From the NCBI RefSeq assembly GCF_900104705.1, contig NZ_LT629734.1:1116001-1180000 (forward strand): 64,000 nucleotides of DNA, written 5' to 3'. The notes under the pieces were generated by a model, which worked only from the letters and a program-made list of their open reading frames with translations, made no database searches and had not been told where the DNA came from. Both the position numbers and the translations under genes were made by a program. Positions 43,330 through 51,629 of the stretch are shown piece by piece (position 1 is the first letter of the stretch; each line of letters starts with the position of its first letter). Source of the stretch: Agrococcus carbonis (GTDB lineage: Bacteria; Actinomycetota; Actinomycetes; Actinomycetales; Microbacteriaceae).

Positions 43330-44553
43330 CTACCGGTCGACGAGCGTCACCTCGGGCCCGAGCGCGGCCGCGATCGCGGCCCGCTGCTCGTCGACGGTCG
43401 TCTCCCAGGCCGAGCGCGTGAGCGGCTCGGCGGCATCCTCGAGCAGGTAGAGGTGCGGGTTCGAGCGCGTCTCGAGCACGCCCGCCCGGCGGTCGGCGAC
43501 CGACCAGTCGAAGTGCATGTAGATCGGGATCGCGCGCGGCTCGCGGATCTCGATCGCCCCGTCCGCCGTGCGCGCGATGTCGAAGCGACCGATGGCGCTG
43601 AACACGCGCGGCACGTCGATCTGCGACGAGAGCGCGTTGCCGAGCGAGTACCAGACGAGCGTGCGGCCGGCGTCGGACTCGACCCACTCGACCGGCTCGA
43701 GCACGTGCGGGTGGGTGCCGATGATCACGTCGGCGCCGAGCGACGAGAGCCACTCGGCGGCCTCGCGCTGCGCGGGCGAGACGGTCGGCGCGTACTCGAC
43801 GCCCCAGTGCGCGGCGACCACCACGACATCGGCCTCCGCCTCCGCCGTCGCCATCAGCTGCTCGATGAGCGGCCGGTCGGAGAGCATCGAGAGGCTCGTG
43901 GCGGGGCCGGCGACGTTCGTGAGCGCGGTCGCCGAGACGAGGGCGATGCGGACGCCGTCGACCTCCGTGATCGCGGGCATGCGCTGCTCCTCGGCCGAGC
44001 GGGCGGTGCCGTGCCAGACGACAGGCAGCGCGTCGAGCACGTCGGCGGTGCGCTCGAGTCCCTCGACCCCCGCGTCGAGCGCGTGGTTGTTGGCGGTGCT
44101 GAAGGCGTCGCATCCGGAGGCGGCGAGGTCGCGCGCGAACGCCGACGGCGCGTTGAACGCCGGGTAGGCGCGCACGCCGAGCGCGTCGCCGGCGACCGGG
44201 GCCTCGAGGTTGCAGGTCACGAGGCCGCTCGAATCGAGCACCGGCGCGATGTCGGCGAGGTACGGGGTGAAGTCCCAGCCGTCCGCGGTCCGGGCACCGT
44301 CGAGGATCGTCTGGTGCGGCAGCATGTCGCCGAGCGCCGAGACCTCGACGACGGTCTCGGTCGGCGTCGCGGAGGGCACGGGGCTCGCGGTCGCCGGCTC
44401 GGGCGGCGCGGCGGTGGGCTCGGCCGTGGGCTGCGGCGCGGGCGCCGCGCAGCCCGCGAGCGCCGCGAGCGCGAGCAACCCTACGGCCGCCGCGCGCACG
44501 GGACGGATGCGTCGCTCGGCGCGCGTGGGACGGACGAGGCGGGCGGCGCTCAC
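43330..44553 (-). CDS. CapA-family lipoprotein, paralogue
   Basis: 407 residues from GTG 44553, which overlaps the vanY stop (GTGA). Lipobox LAALAGC, Pro/Ala/Thr linker, then the CapA fold with VSALGDMLPHQTI, TANNHALDAGVEG, VVAAHWGVEYAPTVSPAQ and VIIGTHPHVLEPVEW. It is clearly related to the CapA protein 0.4 kb downstream in the same direction, so a tandem duplication separated by the Gly-rich gene is likely. Outer-surface role in cell-wall polymer handling inferred. Confidence 0.88.
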   Translation of the reverse strand: MSAARLVRPTRAERRIRPVRAAAVGLLALAALAGCAAPAPQPTAEPTAAPPEPATASPVPSATPTETVVEVSALGDMLPHQTILDGARTADGWDFTPYLADIAPVLDSSGLVTCNLEAPVAGDALGVRAYPAFNAPSAFARDLAASGCDAFSTANNHALDAGVEGLERTADVLDALPVVWHGTARSAEEQRMPAITEVDGVRIALVSATALTNVAGPATSLSMLSDRPLIEQLMATAEAEADVVVVAAHWGVEYAPTVSPAQREAAEWLSSLGADVIIGTHPHVLEPVEWVESDAGRTLVWYSLGNALSSQIDVPRVFSAIGRFDIARTADGAIEIREPRAIPIYMHFDWSVADRRAGVLETRSNPHLYLLEDAAEPLTRSAWETTVDEQRAAIAAALGPEVTLVDR

Positions 44554-45323
44554 GAGTCGTAGTCCGGGGCCGGCGGCAGGCGGAAGAACTCCTCGAGCGT
44601 CGCGATCCCCTGCTCGTGCATCGCGCTCGACACCTCGGGCCCGACGTAGCGCAGGTGCCACGGCTCCCACGCGTAGCCCGTCACCGCATCCGACCCCTCG
44701 GGGTAGCGCACGACGAAGCCGTGCTCCCACGCGTGCGCGGCGATCCAGCGGCCCGCCTCGGTGTCGCCGAAGCAGTGGGCGAGCCGGCACTGCATCGACG
44801 TCGACATGAGGTCGATCGCGAGGCCGGTCTGGTGCTCGGAGTGCCCCGGGCGCGCGCTCGTCGTGTCGGCGCCCTGCTGGCCGAAGCGCGCGACCGCCTG
44901 CCGGTAGTAGGTGGCCTGCAGGTCGTAGGAGCGGTACGACGAGGTGACGAACGTGCCCTCGCCGATCGCGGCGCGCATCGCGGCGTCGAGCGCGGTGAGC
45001 GCGGCGTCGACCTCGGGGCGCACGACCTCCGCGCCGTCCTCGTTGCCCGTCGAGACCGTGACGAGCTCGGGCGCGAAGTCGGCCGGGTCCATGGGCCGGC
45101 GCTTGTTGACGACCACTTGGAGGCTCTCGGCCGAGTCGACGTCCCAGATCTCGGCGGGCGCCGGCGTGCGGGTCGGGGCGGGCTCGACCTGGGGGCGCTC
45201 GCTGTGCGTCACGGCCGCGGTCGCGGTCGGCGCCGGCGCGGGGCTGCCGCTCGGCTGCGCGGGCACGGCTGAGCAGCCGCCCACCAGGGCGACCACGAGC
45301 GCTCCGAGCACCAGCATCCGCAC
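44550..45323 (-). CDS. D-alanyl-D-alanine carboxypeptidase lipoprotein (VanY/peptidase M15)
   Basis: 257 residues from GTG 45323. Lipobox ALVGGC, a Pro/Thr linker, then the M15B zinc peptidase: SSYRSYDLQATYYRQ, SARPGHSEHQTGLAIDLM (SxHxxGxAxD zinc ligands) and YAWEPWHLRYVG (catalytic Glu and third ligand His). It trims the terminal D-Ala of peptidoglycan stem peptides outside the membrane. First gene of the vanY-capA-GGF protein-capA set on this strand. Confidence 0.92.
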   Translation of the reverse strand: MRMLVLGALVVALVGGCSAVPAQPSGSPAPAPTATAAVTHSERPQVEPAPTRTPAPAEIWDVDSAESLQVVVNKRRPMDPADFAPELVTVSTGNEDGAEVVRPEVDAALTALDAAMRAAIGEGTFVTSSYRSYDLQATYYRQAVARFGQQGADTTSARPGHSEHQTGLAIDLMSTSMQCRLAHCFGDTEAGRWIAAHAWEHGFVVRYPEGSDAVTGYAWEPWHLRYVGPEVSSAMHEQGIATLEEFFRLPPAPDYDS

Positions 45324-45437
45324 GAGGCCATCGTCGCACGCGGTCGCGATGGCGGATGCGCGGCGAGGGTCGGTCGTGCGATACTTGCTGGGCCCAGACC
45401 GTTCGTCGGGCTAATGACTTTTCAGACAAGGACCCGC

Positions 45438-47222
45438 ATGCCCCAGCGCGATCCGCGCTCTTCCGCCGACCCCGAGTCGACGAATCCCCTGATGTCCCGC
45501 CGCCAGATCACGCTCGTGATCGTCGGCCTGATGATCTCGATGTTCCTCTCCTCGGTCTCGCAGACCGTGGTCGGCACGTCGATGCGCACCATCGCCGACA
45601 GCCTCCACGGGCTCGACCTGCAGGTGTGGGTCGTGACGGCATTCCTCATCGTGTCGACGATCGTCACGCCGATCTACGGCAAGCTGAGCGACATCTTCGG
45701 TCGCCGGCCGCTGTTCCTCATCGCGATCGTGCTGTTCCTCGTCGGCTCGATCGCGTGCTCGTTCGCGCAGGACATGGTGCAGCTGGCCGCGTTCCGCGCC
45801 CTCCAGGGCCTCGGCGCCGGTGGCCTCATGTCGCTGCCGATGACGATCATGGCCGACATCCTGAGCCCCCGCGAGCGGGCCAAGTACCAGGGCTACTTCC
45901 TCGCCGTCTTCGGCGTCTCGTCGATCCTCGGCCCGCTCATCGGCGGCGTGCTCGCCGGCACGCCGGAGATCCTCTGGCTCGACGGCTGGCGCTGGGTCTT
46001 CCTGTTCAACCTGCCGATCGGCATCGCCGCGGTGTGGATGGTCTTCCACTACCTGCACCTGCCCGCCCACCACGAGCGCGTGCGGATCGACTGGTGGGGC
46101 GCCGCGCTGCTCGTCGTGGGCGTCGTGCCGCTGCTGCTCGTCGGCGAGCAGGGCCGCGAGTGGGGCTGGCTCTCGGCCCCCGCGATCGCCTGCTACGCGG
46201 TCGGCACCATCGGCGTCGTGCTCTTCGTCTGGGTCGAGCGCCGCATGGGCGACGCCGCGCTCATCCCGCTGCACCTCTTCCGCTCGAGCACCTTCTCGAT
46301 GGCGACGCTCCTGGGGGTGTTCACGGGCTTCGGCATGTTCGCCGCGATGATGCTCATCCCCTTCGTGCTGCAGATCGTGCACGGGATGAACCCGACCGAG
46401 GCCGGCTTCGCGACGCTGCCGATGATCCTCGGGCTCATGATCGCCTCGATCGGCTCCGGGCAGATCATCGCCCGCACCGGCCGGTACCGGTTCTTCCCCG
46501 TCGTCGGCCTCGGCGTCATGGCGCTCGGCTACGGCCTGCTCGTGACGCTCTCGTACGACAGCCCGCTGTGGGCGCTGCTGCTCGCGCAGTTCGGCATCGG
46601 CCTCGGCCTCGGGCAGCTCATGCAGACGCTCACGATCGCCTCGCAGAACGCCGTGCAGGCGAAGGACATGGGCGTCGCGACGAGCTCGTCGACCTTCTTC
46701 CGCCAGCTGGGCGGCACGGCCGGCGTCGCCGTCGCGTTCTCGCTCCTGTTCGCCCGGCTGCCCGAGACGCTGCGCGAATCCTTCTCGCGCACCGACCTGC
46801 GGGCCGACCTCGCGACGGCGCTCGAGGATCCTGCGGTGCTCGCCGACCCCGGCAACGCGCGCATCCTCGACGTGCTGCAGCACCCCGAGCAGATCGGCGG
46901 CGCGCTCAACTCCGATTCGTCGTTCCTCAACACCGCCGACCCGCGGCTCGCAGCGCCGTTCCTCGACGGCTTCAACACCGCCACCCTCATGCCCTTCTGG
47001 GTGGGGCTCATCACGGTGAGCGTCGCGTTCGTGCTCGCGATCTTCTTCAAGGCACCGCCGCTCAAGCAGAAGTCGGCGATGGAGGAGGCCATGGAGCAGC
47101 GGGCGCGCCTCGCGCAGCTCGAAGCGGATGCGTCGGCACCCGGCTCGTACGCCCCTCCCGTGACGACGTCGTCGATCCCGGTCGTGGGCGGCTCGGGCGA
47201 TCGCAGCGCGTCGGCGCCCTGA
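45438..47222 (+). CDS. DHA2 (14-helix) major facilitator multidrug transporter, EmrB/QacA-like
   Basis: 594 residues. ATG 45438 is preferred because AAGGA ends 7 nt upstream; an ATG 24 nt earlier has no such support. Fourteen membrane helices with the MFS motif GKLSDIFGRRPLFL and antiporter motif C VFGVSSILGPLIGGVLAG. A large outer loop (about 440-510) precedes the last helix, and the cytosolic tail is Glu/Gln rich. It exports drugs by proton antiport. No TetR-type repressor gene is adjacent. It is divergent from vanY. Confidence 0.92.
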   Translation: MPQRDPRSSADPESTNPLMSRRQITLVIVGLMISMFLSSVSQTVVGTSMRTIADSLHGLDLQVWVVTAFLIVSTIVTPIYGKLSDIFGRRPLFLIAIVLFLVGSIACSFAQDMVQLAAFRALQGLGAGGLMSLPMTIMADILSPRERAKYQGYFLAVFGVSSILGPLIGGVLAGTPEILWLDGWRWVFLFNLPIGIAAVWMVFHYLHLPAHHERVRIDWWGAALLVVGVVPLLLVGEQGREWGWLSAPAIACYAVGTIGVVLFVWVERRMGDAALIPLHLFRSSTFSMATLLGVFTGFGMFAAMMLIPFVLQIVHGMNPTEAGFATLPMILGLMIASIGSGQIIARTGRYRFFPVVGLGVMALGYGLLVTLSYDSPLWALLLAQFGIGLGLGQLMQTLTIASQNAVQAKDMGVATSSSTFFRQLGGTAGVAVAFSLLFARLPETLRESFSRTDLRADLATALEDPAVLADPGNARILDVLQHPEQIGGALNSDSSFLNTADPRLAAPFLDGFNTATLMPFWVGLITVSVAFVLAIFFKAPPLKQKSAMEEAMEQRARLAQLEADASAPGSYAPPVTTSSIPVVGGSGDRSASAP

Positions 47223-47297
47223 GCAGACGTCCAGGATCCGCGCGTACGTTCTGTACCCCCGGGAGCGATCGCTCCAGGCCGAGCAAGGAGGTTGAGT

Positions 47298-47492
47298 ATG
47301 GGTCTCGACGACAAGATCTCGAACGCTGCCAAGGAAGGCGTCGGCAAGGCCAAGGAGGGCATCGGCGACGCCACCGACAACGAGCGCCTGGAGGCGGAGG
47401 GCCACAAGGACCAGGCCGTCGCCAACGCGAAGCAGGCCGGCGAGCACGTCAAGGACGCCGGCAAGGATGTGGGGGACGCCTTCGGACGCTGA
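47298..47492 (+). CDS. CsbD-like stress protein
   Basis: 64 residues, highly charged: GLDDKISNAAKEGVGKAKEG, then TDNERLEAEGHKDQAVANA, the CsbD-fold pattern. Related proteins respond to general stress (SigB in Bacillus), with unknown molecular role. AAGGAGG ends 7 nt before ATG 47298. A 15-bp hairpin follows 11 nt after the stop, so it is a monocistronic transcript. Confidence 0.9.
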   Translation: MGLDDKISNAAKEGVGKAKEGIGDATDNERLEAEGHKDQAVANAKQAGEHVKDAGKDVGDAFGR

Positions 47493-47502
47493 TCCGATGC
47501 AT

Positions 47503-47536
47503 GAGGGGGCGGGGCGCTGCGGCGCTCCGCCCCCTC
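47503..47536 (+). terminator. 15-bp terminator hairpin of the CsbD gene
   Basis: GAGGGGGCGGGGCGC (47503-47517) pairs with GCGCTCCGCCCCCTC (47522-47536), TGCG loop, one G-T wobble. No T-run. Confidence 0.7.
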
Positions 47537-47573
47537 AGCGTCTGCGCCTCGTCGTCGGCGAGGATGCGGGCTC

Positions 47574-47700
47574 CGGTCTCGCGACGCGTGCGCCTGCGGC
47601 GCGCGCTCCTCGACCTACGCGCTCGCGTGCGCCTGCGGCGCGCGCTCCTCGACCTACAGGCTCGCGTGCGCCTGCGGCGCGCGCTCCTCGACCGGCGCGG
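47574..47700. repeat. Three tandem type B REP-like units
   Basis: GTGCGCCTGCGGCGCGCGC and CTCCTCGACC repeat three times with a 48-bp period, starting with a leading GGTCTCGCGACGC. Located between converging CsbD and CitE genes and ending 4 nt before the citE stop. Confidence 0.75.
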
Positions 47701-47704
47701 TGGC

Positions 47705-48556
47705 CTAGTAGTTGAGCTCGGCGAGCGTCGCCGGGTCGACCTCGATGCCGAAGTCGCGCGCCTGCGCCTGGATCTTCTGGGCTCGGGCGAGGCGCGGCAG
47801 GTCGCTGCCGTCGGTGATCTTGCCGCCCGACTCCTCGAAGGCGCGCACGAACCCGTGCGCCCACGCGACCTCCTCGACGCTCGGCGCGAGGCCCGCATTG
47901 ATCGTCGCGGCGTGCGTGTGCGTGAGGCACAGCTTGCCGGACATGCCCATCTCCTTCGCGAGGCGCGTGCCCTCCTCGAGCGCGTCCATCGCGAGGGTCG
48001 GACCGTCGATCGGCGCGGGCAGGCGGGCGGCGCGCGAGGCGATCACGAGCTGCGAGCGGGCGTAGGCGAGTGCGATGGGGTCCTCGCCGGTCGCGGTGTC
48101 GCGCTTGAAGTCCCCCGTGCCGAAGGCGATGCGGAACGTGGAGGGGGCGCTGGCGATCTGGGCCACGTTCTGCAGGCCGCGGGCCGTCTCGACCAGCGCC
48201 AGGATCGGCATCTCCTCCGGCAGGCGGTCGGCCGTGTCGTCGACGTGGCTGGACGACTCCGTCTTCGCCAGCATGACGCCCTCGAGCCCCGGCGCCTCCT
48301 TGAGCTCGGCCAGGTCGGTGCTCCAGAACTCGCTCGCCGCGTCGTTGATGCGCACCCAGGCGCGGTGGCCCGTGCTCAGCCACTCGATCGTGTCCGCGCG
48401 CGCCTGCGCCTTGTCCTTCGCCGCGACCGCATCCTCGATGTCGATGATGATGGCGTCGGCGTCGCTGGCCTGCGCGATCTCGAAGAGCTCGGGCTTCGAG
48501 GCCGGCACGAGCAGCCAGGAGCGGGCGATCAGGGGCGACACGGAATGGCGAGGCAC
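47705..48556 (-). CDS. HpcH/HpaI aldolase / CitE-like lyase
   Basis: 283 residues from GTG 48556, with TAGGCT on the minus strand 7 nt before (leaderless). TIM-barrel CitE family: WLLVPASKPELFEIAQ, DAIIIDIEDAVAAKDKA (metal-binding Glu/Asp), AWVRINDAAS, ALVETARGLQN and FGTGDFKRDTA. Such stand-alone CitE-like proteins cleave or form malyl/citramalyl-CoA-type substrates. No citrate lyase partners are near, so the exact substrate is unknown. Confidence 0.88.
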   Translation of the reverse strand: MPRHSVSPLIARSWLLVPASKPELFEIAQASDADAIIIDIEDAVAAKDKAQARADTIEWLSTGHRAWVRINDAASEFWSTDLAELKEAPGLEGVMLAKTESSSHVDDTADRLPEEMPILALVETARGLQNVAQIASAPSTFRIAFGTGDFKRDTATGEDPIALAYARSQLVIASRAARLPAPIDGPTLAMDALEEGTRLAKEMGMSGKLCLTHTHAATINAGLAPSVEEVAWAHGFVRAFEESGGKITDGSDLPRLARAQKIQAQARDFGIEVDPATLAELNY

Positions 48557-48613
48557 GCGCTCCAGCCTATCCGCAGCGCCGGCCGCGCCGCCTCCGACGG
48601 GTAGGCTCCGGGC

Positions 48614-48838
48614 ATGGCCTTCGGCATGCTCGGCACCCTGCTCCTGGTGGGCGCCGTCGTGCTCGGTCTGCTGGTCATCGGCGGCGGCGTCGTGCTGCTC
48701 GTGCTGGGCTCCCGCAGGCACGACGACTCCACGTCGCGGCCGTTCCTCGCGTTCGGCGTGACGCTGCTCGTGCTGGGCACGCTGCTGCTCGTGCCCGCGG
48801 TGCTCTCCGCCGCGAGCGCGTTGCTGGGAATGTCCTGA
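48614..48838 (+). CDS. Small two-helix membrane protein
   Basis: 74 residues: hydrophobic helices about 5-32 and 42-70 separated by SRRHDDSTSRP. TAGGCT (48602-48607) lies 6 nt before ATG, so it is probably leaderless; divergent citE uses an adjacent box. No family recognised. Confidence 0.6.
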   Translation: MAFGMLGTLLLVGAVVLGLLVIGGGVVLLVLGSRRHDDSTSRPFLAFGVTLLVLGTLLLVPAVLSAASALLGMS

Positions 48839-48881
48839 GAGCATCGCGCCCGACCCTCGCGGGCCGTGGTTGGGTGGAGCC

Positions 48882-49085
48882 ATGAGCGATGGAGCCACGA
48901 CCATCACGATGCTGGTCACCCTGCTGGCAGCGTCGGCCGCCGTGTGCGCCGGCGGCGTCGTCCTGGCGGTGCGCGCCGACGGCAGGCTGCAGAGCGTCGG
49001 GGTCTGGACGGCGATCGCCGCCGGGCTCCTCGTGCTCGCCTGGGGCTCCGTGCTGCTCATGGGCGCGCTCGCGAGCGCAGGCTGA
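48882..49085 (+). CDS. Small two-helix membrane protein
   Basis: 67 residues with two hydrophobic helices (about 6-31 and 39-65) joined by RADGRLQSVG. GGGTGGA precedes ATG 48882. Resembles the neighbouring small membrane gene in layout but not clearly in sequence. Function unknown. It converges with the S4-domain gene. Confidence 0.55.
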   Translation: MSDGATTITMLVTLLAASAAVCAGGVVLAVRADGRLQSVGVWTAIAAGLLVLAWGSVLLMGALASAG

Positions 49086-49097
49086 CGCGCAGCGCGG

Positions 49098-49469
49098 TCA
49101 GCGGTCGCGGCCGCGCAGCCGGTCGATCTCGCGCCGCTCCCGGCTCGACGGACGCCCGGCGCCCTTCGGGCGGTGCGGCACCTGCGCGGCATCGATCGCG
49201 GTGGGCCGCGGCGGCGAGCGGTCCTCGATCGCCTCGGCCGCGATCGGCGCCGCGACGCGCTTCGCGAGCAGCTGCCGCACGATCACGATGCGGTCGAAGC
49301 CGTGGATGCGCACGCGCACCTCGTCGCCGACCCGCACGGGCTGCGCCGCCTTCGCCGCCTGGCCGTTGAGCTTCACGTGGCCGCCGCGGCACGCCTCGGT
49401 CGCGGCCGCGCGGGTCTTGACGAGCCGCACCGCCCAGATCCAGACGTCGAGCCGCACGCGGTCGCTCAT
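49098..49469 (-). CDS. S4-domain RNA-binding protein (Hsp15/RqcP-like)
   Basis: 123 residues. The S4 fold occupies the first 65: RLDVWIWAVRLVKTRAAATE, GGHVKLNGQAAKAAQPVRVG and VRVRIHGFDRIVIVRQL. The C-terminal tail is basic (RPKGAGRPSSRERREIDRLRG), as in Hsp15, which rescues 50S subunits carrying nascent chain-tRNA. ATG 49469 overlaps the recQ stop (ATGA), so it is cotranslated with the helicase. Confidence 0.9.
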   Translation of the reverse strand: MSDRVRLDVWIWAVRLVKTRAAATEACRGGHVKLNGQAAKAAQPVRVGDEVRVRIHGFDRIVIVRQLLAKRVAAPIAAEAIEDRSPPRPTAIDAAQVPHRPKGAGRPSSRERREIDRLRGRDR

Positions 49470-51544
49470 GCCTCGGCGAGCACCCCCAGCACCGCCTCGC
49501 CGTAGCGCTCGAGCTTCGACTCGCCGACCCCCGTGATGGTCGAGAGCTCGACGATCGTTGCCGGCCGGCGCTCGGCGATCGCCGCGAGCGTCTTGTCGTT
49601 GAACACGACGTAGGCGGGAACCGCCTGCTCCTTCGCCGTCGCCGCGCGCCAGGAGCGCAGCGCCTGGAACACCGCCTGCTGCGCGTCGTCGAGCGCGATC
49701 GTCGACGCCGACCGCTTCGCAGCGCGCGCGGGCGCCTTCGTCTCGTGCCGCAGGCGCACCTCGCGCTCGCCCGCGAGCACCGCGGCCGACGCATCCGTGA
49801 GCGCGAGCACGCCGTACTCCCCCTGCACGCGCAGCAGCCCCTGCGCGAGCAGCTGGCGCACGATCCCCCGCCACTGCGCTGCGGGCAGATCGGCGCCGAT
49901 GCCGTAGGTCGCGAGCCCGTCGTGGCCGAATCGGCGGATGCGCTCGGTGTCGGCCCCGACGAGGATGTCGACGAGGTGCCCCGCGCCGTACGCCTGCCGG
50001 CGCTCGCGCTGCAGCCGCACGATCGTCGAGAGCAGCTTCTGCGCCGGGACCGTGCCGCCGTAGGAGTCGGGCGGGGTGAGGCACGTGTCGCAGTTGCCGC
50101 ACGCCTCGCTCGCCTGCCCGAAGTAGGCGAGCAGCTGCACGCGCCGGCACTCGACCGTCTCGCAGAGCGCGAGCATCGCGTCGAGGTGCAGGGTCTGGTT
50201 GCGCTTGCGCTGCGCGTCGCCCTCCCCCTCGGCGATCATCCGCCGCTGCTGCACGACGTCCTGCAGCCCGTAGGCGAGCCACGCGGTCGAGGGCTCGCCG
50301 TCGCGGCCCGCGCGGCCGGTCTCCTGGTAGTAGCCCTCGACCGACTTCGGCAGGTCGAGGTGGGCGACGAAGCGCACATCGGGCTTGTCGATGCCCATGC
50401 CGAACGCGATCGTCGCGACCATGACGACGCCGTCCTCGCGCAGGAAGCGCTGCTGGTTCGCCGCGCGGGTGCCGCCGTCGAGGCCCGCGTGGTACGGGAG
50501 CGCGTCGACGCCCTGGGCGCGCAGCCACTCGGCCGTCGACTCGACCGAGCGGCGCAATAGGCAGTAGACGATCCCGGCGGCGCCGGGGTGCTCGTCGCGG
50601 ATGATGCGCAGCAGCTGCGCCTTCGCATCCTGCTTCGGCGCGATGCGGTACTGGATGTTGGGCCGGTCGAAGCTCGAGACGAACACCTGCGCGCCGTCGA
50701 GCCCGAGCCGCTCGACGATCTCGGCGCGCGTCTCGACGGTCGCGGTCGCGGTGAGCGCGATGCGCGGCACCCCGGGCCAGCGCTCGCCGAGCATCGACAG
50801 CTGCAGGTAGTCGGGGCGGAAGTCGTGGCCCCACTGGCTCACGCAGTGCGCCTCGTCGATCGCGAAGAGCGCGATGGGCGCGGCGTCGAGCAGGCCCTGC
50901 GCGACCGGCAGGCGCTCGGGCGCGAGGTAGAGCAGGTCGAGCTCGCCCGCGAGCAGCCGGCGCTCGACGTCGCGGCGCTCGTCGACGGACTGCGTCGAGT
51001 TGAGGTAGGCGGCCCGCACCCCGAGCTGCTCGAGCGCGTCGACCTGGTCGTGCATGAGGGCGATGAGCGGGCTGATGACGACGCCCGTCCCCTCGCGCAC
51101 GAGCGAGGGGATCTGGTAGCAGAGGCTCTTGCCGCCGCCGGTGGGCATGAGCACGACCGCGTCGCGGCCCGCGACGACCTCGTCGATCACCTCGGCCTGC
51201 TGCCCGCGGAAGGCGTCGTAGCCCCACACCCGGGTGAGCGCCTCGAGCGGCGTGGCGGCCTTCGCCGACGCGGCGACGCCCGGCGCGTGCGCGCGGGCAG
51301 CGCGCGGCGCAGGGCGAGCGGCGGTCGCAGCTCGCGCCCCGCCGGGCGATGCGGTCGCCCAGCCGCCGCCGGCGGGCGGCGCGTCGGCGTCGTCCGGCGG
51401 CACCCAGCCGTCGTCGCCCCACGAGTCCCACGGCTCAGACGGCTCGGGCGGCTCAGGTGCGTCGTCGTCGCTCGGCGGCAACCAGTCGTCGATCGGGCCG
51501 TCGATGCGGCCGTCGGTGCGGTCGTCGCGCATGGCGTGCGTCAC
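49466..51544 (-). CDS. recQ: ATP-dependent DNA helicase RecQ
   Basis: 692 residues from GTG 51544 (ATG 51533 is possible). A disordered acidic/Pro-rich N-terminus of about 90 residues precedes the helicase: FRGQQAEVIDEVV, Walker A LMPTGGGKSLCYQ, DEAHCVSQWGHDFRPDY and the late QETGRAGRDG. The zinc site shows CRRVQLLAYFGQ-ASEACGNCDTC, then a winged helix and a C-terminal HRDC domain (IVELSTITGVGESKLERYG). It unwinds DNA 3' to 5' in recombination repair. An 8-codon ORF overlaps its start, and an S4 protein gene overlaps its end. Confidence 0.95.
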   Translation of the reverse strand: MTHAMRDDRTDGRIDGPIDDWLPPSDDDAPEPPEPSEPWDSWGDDGWVPPDDADAPPAGGGWATASPGGARAATAARPAPRAARAHAPGVAASAKAATPLEALTRVWGYDAFRGQQAEVIDEVVAGRDAVVLMPTGGGKSLCYQIPSLVREGTGVVISPLIALMHDQVDALEQLGVRAAYLNSTQSVDERRDVERRLLAGELDLLYLAPERLPVAQGLLDAAPIALFAIDEAHCVSQWGHDFRPDYLQLSMLGERWPGVPRIALTATATVETRAEIVERLGLDGAQVFVSSFDRPNIQYRIAPKQDAKAQLLRIIRDEHPGAAGIVYCLLRRSVESTAEWLRAQGVDALPYHAGLDGGTRAANQQRFLREDGVVMVATIAFGMGIDKPDVRFVAHLDLPKSVEGYYQETGRAGRDGEPSTAWLAYGLQDVVQQRRMIAEGEGDAQRKRNQTLHLDAMLALCETVECRRVQLLAYFGQASEACGNCDTCLTPPDSYGGTVPAQKLLSTIVRLQRERRQAYGAGHLVDILVGADTERIRRFGHDGLATYGIGADLPAAQWRGIVRQLLAQGLLRVQGEYGVLALTDASAAVLAGEREVRLRHETKAPARAAKRSASTIALDDAQQAVFQALRSWRAATAKEQAVPAYVVFNDKTLAAIAERRPATIVELSTITGVGESKLERYGEAVLGVLAEA

Positions 51545-51567
51545 GCGTCCCCCTTCGCGTCCATCAC
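51541..51567 (-). CDS. Eight-codon leaderless mini-ORF coupled to recQ
   Basis: TAGGGT on the minus strand (51579-51574) is 6 nt from GTG 51567, the spacing seen at leaderless genes here. That GTG opens an ORF of only eight codons (MMDAKGDA) whose TGA overlaps the proposed recQ GTG 51544 as GTGA. The mini-ORF may exist only to deliver ribosomes to recQ. Confidence 0.35.
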   Translation of the reverse strand: MMDAKGDA

Positions 51568-51629
51568 GCATCCACCCTAGGCCGCGCCGCCGACATCGGC
51601 CGCGCTCCGGCGGGTCGCTGTGGAGGGGC

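Noticed and set aside
45356..48604. A 1082-codon plus-strand frame across the MFS, CsbD and CitE genes
   Set aside because: It crosses two terminators, two genes in another frame and one on the other strand, and has no recognisable domain.
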